DNA of 13,740 bases. Source: an uncultured bacterium (GTDB lineage: Bacteria; Bacillota; Clostridia; Lachnospirales; Lachnospiraceae). The notes under the pieces were generated by a model. The model was not told the DNA's origin. It did no database searches and was given only the letters and a program-made list of their open reading frames with translations. The stretch is taken from the NCBI GenBank assembly GCA_947071365.1, contig CAMTFT010000010.1:1-13740 (forward strand), given 5' to 3'. The position numbers and the translations under genes are program-made. Each line of letters begins with the position of its first letter. Within the stretch, counting starts at the first letter, position 1. This document shows positions 7,427 through 13,740 of this stretch, in pieces.

Positions 7427-7488
7427 CACCGACCAAAACGAAGTGCAGACACCGCGGGAGCTTTACTTTGTGAAACGCAGTCGGAGTG
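7427..7488 (+). other. Compact nested-hairpin element between DUF89 gene and hemB
   Basis: In the 166-nt gap 7407-7572, an outer arm CACCGAC (7427-7433) pairs with GTCGGaGTG (7480-7488; the extra A and G leave a small bulge). An inner arm ACGAAGT (7438-7444) pairs with ACTTTGT (7465-7471), seven pairs with one G-U. The innermost part contains the palindrome CCGCGG. Two coaxially nested arms in 62 nt of non-coding DNA suggest a folded RNA or a dispersed intergenic repeat. There is no U tract after it, so it is not a plain terminator. I do not recognise a named RNA family. The remainder of the gap holds only the hemB ribosome site and a short stem around a T-run (7515-7537). Confidence 0.45.
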
Positions 7489-7572
7489 TATGAAGGGATC
7501 ATGAATCGTATGTAAAAGCTGGATTTTTTTGACAGCTCCATAATATAAGAAATAAGCCGGGAGGAAAGAAAA

Positions 7573-8556
7573 ATGGATATGAGAGTCAGGCCGAGAAGGC
7601 TTCGTTACGGTGAAATGCTGCGGAAAATGGTACGGGAGACAAGGGTGGATCCATCGTCTTTGATCTATCCGATTTTTGTAAAGGAAGGAACAGGAATTGT
7701 GGAGGAGATCCCGACGATGCCGGGGCAGTACCGCTACAGTGTCGATACGATGGAGAAAAAGCTGGAGGAGCTTCTGGATGCGGGAGTTTCCAGCGTGATG
7801 TTTTTTGGAATTCCGGATTACAAGGATGAAGTCGGAAGCGGTGCGTATGCGCAGGACGGAATCGTGCAGAAGGCGGTTGCCAGAGCCCGGAGGGAATTCC
7901 CGGAAATGTATCTGATCACGGATGTATGTATGTGTGAGTATACTTCTCACGGTCACTGCGGTGTGCTCTGCGGCCACGATGTCAACAATGATGAGACGCT
8001 GAAATTGCTGGCGAAAACGGCGCTTTCCCATGTACAGGCAGGGGCAGATATGGTGGCTCCCTCTGATATGATGGACGGAAGAGTGGCGGCTATCCGGGAT
8101 CTGCTGGATGCGAACGGCTATATGAATAAGCCGATCATGTCTTATGCAGTGAAATATGCGTCGGCATTTTACGGCCCGTTCCGGGATGCGGCTGGTTCTG
8201 CGCCGTCCTTCGGAGACCGCAAGAGCTACCAGATGGATTATCACAACAGCAGGGAAGGCATCAAAGAAGCGCTTCTGGATGTGCAGGAGGGCGCAGACAT
8301 CATCATGGTGAAGCCGGCGATGTCTTATCTGGATATGGTGACGAAGATCAAGGAGACGGTACACGTTCCGGTGGCATCTTACAGCGTCAGCGGCGAGTAC
8401 GCGATGATAAAAGCGGGAGCAAAGCTCGGATATATCGACGAGGAAAAGATCATCTGCGAGACAGCGGCGTCGGCGTTCCGGGCGGGATGTGATATTTACC
8501 TGACGTATTATGCGCAGGAGATTGCGCAGTATATGCGGGAAGGGAAGATCGGGTAG
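7573..8556 (+). CDS. hemB: Delta-aminolevulinic acid dehydratase (porphobilinogen synthase)
   Basis: Condenses two 5-aminolevulinates to porphobilinogen. The 327-residue protein has the zinc-type active site DVCMCEYTSHGHCG, giving Cys119, Cys121 and Cys129 as Zn ligands, so it is a Zn-dependent enzyme rather than the Asp-rich Mg type. The two Schiff-base lysines are Lys194 (AVKYASAFYGPFRDA) and Lys247 (MVKPAMSYLDMV), at the E. coli positions. The start ATG at 7573 follows a strong GGGAGGAAAG site. An in-frame ATG two codons later cannot be excluded. It restarts the operon after the 166-nt structured gap and is followed 11 nt later by hemL. No separate promoter was convincing in the gap. Confidence 0.97.
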   Translation: MDMRVRPRRLRYGEMLRKMVRETRVDPSSLIYPIFVKEGTGIVEEIPTMPGQYRYSVDTMEKKLEELLDAGVSSVMFFGIPDYKDEVGSGAYAQDGIVQKAVARARREFPEMYLITDVCMCEYTSHGHCGVLCGHDVNNDETLKLLAKTALSHVQAGADMVAPSDMMDGRVAAIRDLLDANGYMNKPIMSYAVKYASAFYGPFRDAAGSAPSFGDRKSYQMDYHNSREGIKEALLDVQEGADIIMVKPAMSYLDMVTKIKETVHVPVASYSVSGEYAMIKAGAKLGYIDEEKIICETAASAFRAGCDIYLTYYAQEIAQYMREGKIG

Positions 8557-8567
8557 GAGGAGAAGTT

Positions 8568-9848
8568 ATGACGAAATCGGAAGCATTATTTGAACGTGCA
8601 TGTAAAGTGATACCGGGTGGGGTGAACAGCCCTGTGCGGGCATTTGGGTCCATCGGTGGAAAGCCCAGGATGATTCGTTCGGCGGATGGGACGCATATGA
8701 CGGATGAGGATGGTAATACGTACCTGGACTTTGTCGGTTCCTGGGGGCCGATGATTCTTGGACATAATCATCCGGCGGTTCGGGAAGCAGTGATAAAGGC
8801 GTGTGAGGACGGACTGAGTTTCGGTGCGGCTACGGGCCGGGAAGTGGAGATGGCAGAGCTTATTTGCAGCTCGATCCCGAATATCGATATGGTGCGTATG
8901 GTCAATTCCGGTACGGAGGCAGTGATGAGCGCGATCCGTGCGGCAAGGGGCTTTACGGGAAGAGATAAGATCGTCAAATTTATGGGATGTTACCACGGCC
9001 ACTCGGATGCGCTGCTGGTGCAGGCGGGCTCCGGTGTCATGACGGCGGGGATTCCGGACAGCGCCGGGGTTCCAAAGGGATGCACACAGGACACGCTTTC
9101 GGCCGTATACAATGACGCTTCCTCCGTGGAAAAGCTGTTCGAGACTTTTCCGAAAGAGATCGCCGCTGTAATCGTTGAGCCGGTGGGAGCAAACATGGGC
9201 GTTGTACCGCCGCAGCCGGGCTTTCTGGAAGCGCTTCGCAATCTCTGTACGAAATACGGCGCGGTGCTGATTTTTGATGAGGTGATTACCGGCTTCCGGC
9301 TTGGATTTACCGGAGCACAGGGATATTTCGGCGTGGACGCGGATCTCGTGACCTATGGAAAGATCATCGGCGCAGGTATGCCGGTGGGAGCGTACGGCGG
9401 CAGAAGGGAGATCATGGAGCGGGTGGCGCCCGTAGGGCCGGTGTATCAGGCAGGAACATTGAGCGGCAATCCGGTGGCCATGGCAGCCGGCCTGGCGCAG
9501 CTTACAATTTTGAAGGAGCATCCGGAGATCTATACGGAATTAAATAAAATGGGAGACTGGTTCTACGGTGAGGTGAAACGGATCGCAGAGCAGTCAGAGA
9601 TTAAGGCACAGGCTTTGTCCTGCGGATCACTGGGATGCATTTTCTTTACGGATGTTCCGGTGCGCAATTATGAGACGGCGAAGACTTCTGATACCTCCAT
9701 GTATGCGAAGTATTTCAATCACATGCTTTCACATGGCGTTTACCTTGCCCCGGCACAGTTCGAAGCGATGTTCCTCTCGGCGCAGCATACGAGGGAAGAA
9801 CTGGTGGGCGTGCTGGAGACAATGAAGGAATTTTTTGGTGTGTGTTAA
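8568..9848 (+). CDS. hemL: Glutamate-1-semialdehyde 2,1-aminomutase
   Basis: PLP-dependent transfer of the amino group within glutamate-1-semialdehyde, giving 5-aminolevulinate, the partner of HemA in the C5 pathway. At 426 residues it is a full-length class-III aminotransferase fold. It shows IPGGVNSPVRAF at the N-terminus, SGTEAVMSAIRAAR for phosphate binding, CYHGHSD, IFDEVITGFR, and the PLP lysine Lys265 in TYGKIIGAGMPVGAYGG, the E. coli number. GTLSGNPVAMAAG follows as expected. The start ATG has GGAGGAG seven bases upstream, 11 nt after the hemB stop. Its presence excludes the ALA-synthase (C4) route as the source of aminolevulinate for this operon. Confidence 0.97.
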   Translation: MTKSEALFERACKVIPGGVNSPVRAFGSIGGKPRMIRSADGTHMTDEDGNTYLDFVGSWGPMILGHNHPAVREAVIKACEDGLSFGAATGREVEMAELICSSIPNIDMVRMVNSGTEAVMSAIRAARGFTGRDKIVKFMGCYHGHSDALLVQAGSGVMTAGIPDSAGVPKGCTQDTLSAVYNDASSVEKLFETFPKEIAAVIVEPVGANMGVVPPQPGFLEALRNLCTKYGAVLIFDEVITGFRLGFTGAQGYFGVDADLVTYGKIIGAGMPVGAYGGRREIMERVAPVGPVYQAGTLSGNPVAMAAGLAQLTILKEHPEIYTELNKMGDWFYGEVKRIAEQSEIKAQALSCGSLGCIFFTDVPVRNYETAKTSDTSMYAKYFNHMLSHGVYLAPAQFEAMFLSAQHTREELVGVLETMKEFFGVC

Positions 9849-9869
9849 TAGCTTTGGAGGGAAAATGCC

Positions 9870-10457
9870 ATGATGCATCTGATCACCGGCGGCAGCGGCA
9901 GCGGCAAATCCGAGTATGCGGAGAGCCGCGTGCTTGCGGCGGGGCCGGGCAGGCGAATCTACATTGCAACAATGATTCCCTACGGGGAAGAGGGACAGCA
10001 GAGAGTGGAGCGTCACCGTGCTCTGCGAAGAGAAAAACAATTCGAGACGGTGGAATGCTATACGGGGCTTGCGGATCTTTCTCTGGCGGAAAAGACGGAC
10101 ACATCCGGGGTCGCCAGAAATGCATCGGCCCCGGGAAGCATAGTGGGTTCTGATGTGGGGCCCTTAGAGCGGATCGTCCTTCTGGAATGTATGTCGAACC
10201 TTGTGGCGAATGAGGTATTCGAGCAGGACGGGGCGCATGAACGGACGGTGGAAGCGGTCTGTGAGGGCGTGAAACGGTTGCAGGAGCAGGCAAAGGAGCT
10301 TTTCATCGTGACGAATGAGGTGTTTTCTGACGGCATTGCGTATGACGCGGAGACGATGCGGTATCTGTCGTATCTCGGAGCTGTAAACCAGAAGCTGGCG
10401 GAGCTGGCAGATGAGGTGACAGAGGTTGTATACGGGATTCCGGTGCAGATAAAGTAA
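9870..10457 (+). CDS. cobU: Adenosylcobinamide kinase / adenosylcobinamide-phosphate guanylyltransferase
   Basis: Phosphorylates adenosylcobinamide and transfers GMP to it, giving AdoCbi-GDP for CobS. The 195-residue protein has an intact Walker A, GGSGSGKS (residues 7-14). His49 in RVERHRALR fits the guanylylated histidine (His46 in Salmonella CobU). LLECMSNLVANEVF, VTNEVFSDG (147-155) and the C-terminal ELADEVTEVVYGIPVQIK complete the family pattern. About 20-30 residues of Ser/Gly/Ala-rich sequence near residues 71-100 (TDTSGVARNASAPGSIVGSD) look inserted relative to the roughly 180-residue norm. The start ATG at 9870 is eight bases after GGAGGG (9856-9861). A nearer ATG at 9864 is out of frame and stops at once. 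It lies 21 nt after hemL. Confidence 0.94.
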   Translation: MMHLITGGSGSGKSEYAESRVLAAGPGRRIYIATMIPYGEEGQQRVERHRALRREKQFETVECYTGLADLSLAEKTDTSGVARNASAPGSIVGSDVGPLERIVLLECMSNLVANEVFEQDGAHERTVEAVCEGVKRLQEQAKELFIVTNEVFSDGIAYDAETMRYLSYLGAVNQKLAELADEVTEVVYGIPVQIK

Positions 10458-10509
10458 AAGCTCTGTGGAGATCGTAATTGTCAGGGATATGAGCACAAAG
10501 GAGTAAAAA

Positions 10510-11283
10510 ATGAAACGGTGTTGGAACAGTCTTAATATTGCATTTTCTATGTATTCCAGGCTGCCGGCCATCGGATGCGAATGGACGGAAGAAAATATGA
10601 AGTATGTGATGTGTTTTTTTCCGTGGATTGGCATCGTGATCGGGGCGCTGTGCTTTGGATGGGATTTTCTGGCGGGGTATCTTGGGATAAATGCACCGCT
10701 TCGAAATGTGATTTTGATGTTGATACCGGTGGCGGTCAGCGGAGGCATACATCTGGACGGGCTGCTGGATACGGCGGATGCCATGAGTTCATGGAGGCCC
10801 AGAGAGAAGCGGATGGAGATTTTGAAGGATTCCCATGCCGGGGCGTTTGCAATCATTACTTGCACGGTGTACTTTTTTATGATGTACGGTGTGCTGGACA
10901 TGGTTCGGGGAGAACTGATAAAGATATACGTATTTACCTTTCTGCTTTCCCGTTCCTTCAGCGGCTTTTCCGTTGTGACGTTTCCGAAGGCATCTGCGAA
11001 GGGGACGGTGGCCGGATTTGCAAAAAATGCGCAGACGAGAATTATTCAGATCACATGCGTGATCTATGTTCTGCTCTGCGGCGTGGGAATGTTTCTGCTG
11101 CATCCTGTGTACGGCACGGCGATGCTTGTCGGAGCAGCGCTTGCCTTTGTCTGGTATTACCGGATGGCAATGAAGAATTTTGGCGGCATTAACGGAGATC
11201 TGGCAGGATGTTATCTGTCGGTAAGCGAGCTGGTAATGCCGCTTGCGCTGGTAATTGCGGATGCGGTGATGCGGTTGTGGTAG
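10510..11283 (+). CDS. cobS: Adenosylcobinamide-GDP ribazoletransferase (cobalamin synthase)
   Basis: Integral membrane enzyme joining AdoCbi-GDP to alpha-ribazole (or its 5'-phosphate), the step that closes the nucleotide loop. At 257 residues it has the family landmarks GGIHLDGLLDTADA (78-91) with its acidic metal-binding residues, DSHAGAFAI (107-115) and GGINGDLAGCYLSVSEL (225-241). Between these are several hydrophobic spans, such as about residues 32-55, 114-132 and 178-210, consistent with a polytopic inner-membrane protein. The start ATG follows AAAGGAG by about six bases. The 52 nt after cobU show no terminator. Directly downstream (11284-11369) is a short spacer with only a 12-nt palindrome. 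Confidence 0.95.
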   Translation: MKRCWNSLNIAFSMYSRLPAIGCEWTEENMKYVMCFFPWIGIVIGALCFGWDFLAGYLGINAPLRNVILMLIPVAVSGGIHLDGLLDTADAMSSWRPREKRMEILKDSHAGAFAIITCTVYFFMMYGVLDMVRGELIKIYVFTFLLSRSFSGFSVVTFPKASAKGTVAGFAKNAQTRIIQITCVIYVLLCGVGMFLLHPVYGTAMLVGAALAFVWYYRMAMKNFGGINGDLAGCYLSVSELVMPLALVIADAVMRLW

Positions 11284-11369
11284 GAGAGATATCAGGGGCG
11301 AAAGTATAAAGTGCGGATCGATCCGTTTTGTATCTTTTGGCTTTTATATCATGATATGGGAGAAAAAAT

Positions 11370-11852
11370 ATGGATGAAAAAAATACTCCGGCAGTTCTGG
11401 TCAGCGCCTGCCTTCTGGGAACATCCTGCCGGTATGATGGAAGAGACAATAAGGTGGTATCTGTCGTGGAGCAGGGGAAGAAGGTTCATTTGATTCCCAT
11501 CTGCCCGGAACAGATGGGCGGGCTTATGACGCCGCGGCTTCCGGCAGAAATAAGGGAGGGCCGGGTGTATGCGAAGGACGGCCGTGATGTGACGGAATCC
11601 TTTCAGAAAGGAGCGGAGGAAGCGCTTAAGCTGGCGCAGCTCTTCGGATGCCGGTGTGCGATCCTGAAGGCAAGAAGCCCCTCCTGTGGAAACGGCCTGA
11701 TTTATGACGGCACTTTTTCCGGCAGGAAAACGGAGGGGGACGGCATAACTGCGGCGCTCCTGAAGAAAAATGGCATCCGGGTATACACAGAAGAAGAGAT
11801 AGAAAAGAATCAGAGAGTTTCAGAACAGGAAACAGAGGATCACAGGGCATGA
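11370..11852 (+). CDS. DUF523 family protein, TudS (thiouracil desulfurase)-like
   Basis: A 160-residue DUF523 protein. It shows SACLLGTSCRYDG (Cys14, Cys20), ICPEQMGGLMTPR (Cys45, Glu47) and LKARSPSCGNGLIYDGTFSG (Ser103, Cys106). Cys14, Cys45 and Cys106 match the spacing of the three cysteines that hold a [4Fe-4S] cluster in TudS, the characterised DUF523 thiouracil desulfurase. I infer a three-cysteine cluster with one open iron site able to take sulfur from a thio-compound. The true substrate here is unknown. The start ATG at 11370 follows GGGAG. The stop overlaps the next start as ATGA (11849-11852), so it is translationally coupled to the CobU-like gene. The acidic, polar C-terminus (from about residue 146) is beyond the conserved domain. 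Confidence 0.85.
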   Translation: MDEKNTPAVLVSACLLGTSCRYDGRDNKVVSVVEQGKKVHLIPICPEQMGGLMTPRLPAEIREGRVYAKDGRDVTESFQKGAEEALKLAQLFGCRCAILKARSPSCGNGLIYDGTFSGRKTEGDGITAALLKKNGIRVYTEEEIEKNQRVSEQETEDHRA

Positions 11853-12298
11853 AATTGATTATCGGAGGGGCGTACCAGGGGAAGCTTGCGTATGCGAAGA
11901 AGCAGTATCACGTGACAGAGGGCTGGCTGGACGGACAGACGTGTAGGATGAGTGAGATACTTTCCTGCTGCGGCATATATCATTTCCATGAATACGTAAG
12001 GCGGATGATGCAGGAAGACCTGAATGGTCAGGATATGAAAGAGAACATTTTCGGAATGCATATCCAGACAGGCAGTCTGAGCAGCCTTGAGCAGCAGGCG
12101 GAAAATTTTGCCGGATTGCTTGAACGGGAAAATCCGAACATTCTGATCGTATCGAATGAGCTGGGGTACGGTGTCGTGCCGATGGAAAAGTCTGACAGGC
12201 TCTGGCGGGAAGTCACAGGACGTATCTGCACATCGCTTGCAAAGCGGGCTGATGAGGTCGTGCGTGTGGTCTGCGGAGTGGGCCAGCATCTGAAATAA
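11849..12298 (+). CDS. Truncated, degenerate CobU-like protein
   Basis: A 149-residue paralogue of CobU. The N-terminus MKLIIGGAYQGKLAYAKK aligns with the Walker A region, but the motif reads GGAYQGKL, with Leu13 in place of the Ser/Thr that coordinates Mg-nucleotide. The C-terminal half retains IVSNELGYGVVP (100-111) and LWREVTGRICTSLAKRADEVVRVVCGVGQHLK, a close match to CobU's C-terminus. The segment with the guanylyl-accepting histidine seen in the first CobU (ERHR) is not recognisable; instead there is a CCGIYHFHEYVRRMM stretch. It therefore probably lacks normal kinase or guanylyltransferase activity. It could be a regulatory or scaffolding subunit, or could have a changed function. The reading frame is intact, with a coupled ATGA start, so it is not an obvious pseudogene. 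Confidence 0.8.
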   Translation: MKLIIGGAYQGKLAYAKKQYHVTEGWLDGQTCRMSEILSCCGIYHFHEYVRRMMQEDLNGQDMKENIFGMHIQTGSLSSLEQQAENFAGLLERENPNILIVSNELGYGVVPMEKSDRLWREVTGRICTSLAKRADEVVRVVCGVGQHLK

Positions 12299-12312
12299 GA
12301 GAGGGGCAGAAA

Positions 12313-12786
12313 ATGCATTTTCCAGTTTTTGTAGATTTATCCGGCAAAGAGATACTGGTGGTGGGGGCCGGGAAGATCGCTTCCAGGCGTATCCGGACGC
12401 TGTGTGATTTCTCAGAGAGAATTACAGTGATCGCTCCGGAGATTTCACCGGAGGTATTGTCGCTTGCAGAGAAAAATTCCATGAAAACATTACAGCGAAG
12501 GTTCGTGATGGAGGATCTGGAAGGAAAAGACATGGTGCTGGCAGCGACGGACGATGCGTCACTGAACCGGGAGATCGGGGTGCGCTGCAGGGCGCTTGGT
12601 ATTTTGGTGAACGTCAGCAGTGAACAGTCGATGTGTGATTTTCAGTTCCCGTCCATTGTGCAGGACGGCGAAGTGGTGATAGGGTTGAACGCTTCCGGAA
12701 AGGCGCATCATCTCGTAAAGGAGACGAGACAGAAGGTGGAGCGCTGCCTGAATATACCGGACGGAGTGGGTAAATACGATGACTGA
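12313..12786 (+). CDS. sirC: Precorrin-2 dehydrogenase (SirC/CysG N-terminal type)
   Basis: NAD+-dependent oxidation of precorrin-2 to sirohydrochlorin, the substrate of CbiK. The 157-residue protein has the Rossmann motif VVGAGKIASRRIRTL (from about residue 16), TVIAPEISPEVL, VLAATDDASLNREI (Asp80/81) and VNVSSEQSMCDFQFPSIV (99-116). By eye, Ser103 occupies the place of the catalytic Asp of CysG (Asp104) and Bacillus SirC (Asp105). No ferrochelatase or methyltransferase domain is attached, so iron or cobalt insertion is left to CbiK. It is shorter than the roughly 200-residue SirC, lacking part of the C-terminal helical domain. The start ATG follows AGAGGGG. It lies 14 nt after the CobU-like gene and 25 nt before cbiB. 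Confidence 0.9.
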   Translation: MHFPVFVDLSGKEILVVGAGKIASRRIRTLCDFSERITVIAPEISPEVLSLAEKNSMKTLQRRFVMEDLEGKDMVLAATDDASLNREIGVRCRALGILVNVSSEQSMCDFQFPSIVQDGEVVIGLNASGKAHHLVKETRQKVERCLNIPDGVGKYDD

Positions 12787-12811
12787 AATATATAGATAAC
12801 GAGGAAAAAAC

Positions 12812-13694
12812 ATGTGGAATTATATGACAGGCTCATTGGTTGCCGTGGTACTCGGATTCCTGGCGGACGCTGCCTTCGGAGATCCGGCGGTATCCTGGCA
12901 TCCGATCTGCCTGATTGGAAATCTGATTGCAAAACTGGAAAAAGGGATACGGAAACTTCTTCCGAAAACACAGCGCGGGGAGCTGGCCGGCGGATGCATG
13001 ATGGCGGTTCTCGTCATACTGTTGTCTTCCGGGATTCCGGCGGTGATACTGATTTTCGCGTACAGGGCCTGTTTCTGGCTCGGTGTTGCGGCGGAAGCAG
13101 TGATGTGCTTTTTCATATTTGCGGTAAAATCCCTGAAGGGTGAGAGCATGAATGTGGGCAGAGCGCTCCGGGAAGAGGGGCTTGAGGCCGGGCGGAAGGC
13201 TGTGTCACGCATTGTCGGAAGGGACACCCAGGCGTTAACAGAGACAGGAGTGGTGAAGGCGGCTGTTGAGACGGTGGCGGAGAATTTTTCGGACGGCGTG
13301 TTTGCACCGATGATGTATCTGCTGCTGGGAGGCGGCGTACTGGGATTTGCGTATAAAAGCATCAACACAATGGATTCCATGGTGGGCTACAAAAACGATA
13401 AATACCTTTATTTCGGAAAGATTGCGGCAAAGCTGGACGATGTGGTGAACTATATTCCATCAAGGCTGGCGGCGCTGTTCCTGATCGTGTCCGCGGCGAT
13501 TTGCGGCCAGGACGCAAAAGGAGCGTTTCGTATCTGGCGGCGCGACCGGAGAAACCATGCCAGCCCCAATTCAGCGCAGACGGAAGCTGCGGCGGCTGGG
13601 GCGCTTCATATCAGGCTGGCGGGGGATGCGTATTATTTCGGAAAGCTTTACAAAAAGCCATTCATCGGAGACGACCTGCGGCCTGTGGAGACAG
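12812..13694 (+). CDS. cbiB: Adenosylcobinamide-phosphate synthase CbiB, 3'-truncated by contig end
   Basis: Membrane enzyme that attaches the aminopropanol (phosphate) arm to adenosylcobyric acid. From ATG at 12812 (GAGG at 12801-12804) the frame stays open for about 294 codons to the end of genomic sequence. Family motifs are GFLADAAFGDPAVSWHP at the N-terminus, ETVAENFSDGVFAPMMYLL (from 153), NTMDSMVGYKNDKY (185-198), DDVVNYIPSRLAAL, WRRDRRNHASPNSAQTEAA (from 242) and FIGDDLRPVE. Hydrophobic spans near residues 5-20, 62-105, 163-180 and 218-232 fit an integral membrane protein. Only a short C-terminal tail of a roughly 310-320-residue protein is missing. The frame continues into the adapter, so any residues called after about position 294 are artefact. 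The last few genomic bases before 13695 are ambiguous. Confidence 0.94.
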
Positions 13695-13740
13695 CTGTCT
13701 CTTATACACATCTCCGAGCCCACGAGACGGAGCTACATCT
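13695..13740. other. Nextera/Tn5 sequencing adapter (not genomic)
   Basis: From CTGTCTCTTATACACATCT (13695-13713) the sequence is the Tn5 mosaic end, followed by the constant arm to 13728, the 8-base index GGAGCTAC (13729-13736) and ATCT of the flow-cell primer. It is the reverse complement of the construct at 1-44, with the same index. It is library artefact and breaks cbiB. Confidence 0.97.

Noticed and set aside
7529..7546. Possible promoter in front of hemB (TTGACA at 7529-7534, TAATAT at 7541-7546)
   Set aside because: Only 6 nt separate the boxes, and no acceptable -10 occurs 16-18 nt after the TTGACA.
11311..11337. Possible terminator after cobS: palindrome CGGATCGATCCG (11314-11325) followed by TTTTG and more T residues
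   Set aside because: As a hairpin it gives only about four pairs around a four-base loop, too weak for a credible intrinsic terminator. It is inside a co-directional operon.
12814..13143. 109-residue plus-strand open frame at the start of cbiB
   Set aside because: It is out of frame with the ATG at 12812, whose product matches CbiB over its whole length. The alternative protein resembles nothing and is a shadow.
1..13740. Inverted terminal sequences read as ends of a 13.7-kb transposon or as phage ends
   Set aside because: The inverted sequences are Nextera adapter with an index. No transposase, integrase or phage gene is present between them.

Overview
The window is a single contig of mid-GC bacterial DNA. 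By gene content it comes from an anaerobic Clostridia-type Firmicute, most likely a Lachnospiraceae-like gut organism. This is inferred from the CobA-HemD fusion, the CbiK-type (anaerobic) cobalt chelatase, the C5 (glutamyl-tRNA) route to 5-aminolevulinate, the strong AGGAGG-like ribosome binding sites and the dense co-directional layout. The species cannot be named from the sequence. Both ends (1-44 and 13695-13740) are not genomic: they are untrimmed Nextera/Tn5 library adapter with the same index, in inverted orientation. The usable insert is about 45-13694, and the last gene is cut artificially.

Layout, all genes on the + strand. (1) 45-221: upstream region of hom, with a short 19-nt tandem repeat. 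(2) 222-1514: homoserine dehydrogenase (hom). (3) 1515-1964: a 450-nt non-coding leader with a near-consensus sigma-A promoter, a cobalamin riboswitch and a hairpin that may be its expression platform. (4) 1965-7406: cbiK, hemA, hemC, the cobA-hemD fusion, and a DUF89/ARMT1-family phosphatase-like gene. (5) 7407-7572: a gap holding a compact nested-hairpin element of unknown type. (6) 7573-9848: hemB and hemL. (7) 9870-13694: cobU, cobS, a DUF523 (TudS-like) gene, a second degenerate CobU-like gene, sirC and a 3'-truncated cbiB.

Together the genes encode the route from glutamyl-tRNA to cobalt-sirohydrochlorin: HemA, HemL, HemB, HemC, HemD, CobA, SirC, CbiK. They also encode the late nucleotide-loop assembly steps (CbiB, CobU, CobS). 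The corrin-ring methylation and contraction genes, the a/c-diamide synthase, CobT and CobC are not in the window. No haem-branch gene (hemE, hemN and so on) is present, and the aminolevulinate genes sit behind the B12 riboswitch. The whole tetrapyrrole supply therefore appears dedicated to cobalamin (with sirohaem as a possible side product) and feedback-controlled by it.

The less ordinary content is three accessory genes embedded in this operon: the DUF89 phosphatase-like protein, the DUF523/TudS-like putative Fe-S protein, and the CobU paralogue lacking a proper Walker A Ser/Thr. There is also an apparent Asp-to-Ser change at the catalytic position of SirC, and the unexplained structured element before hemB.
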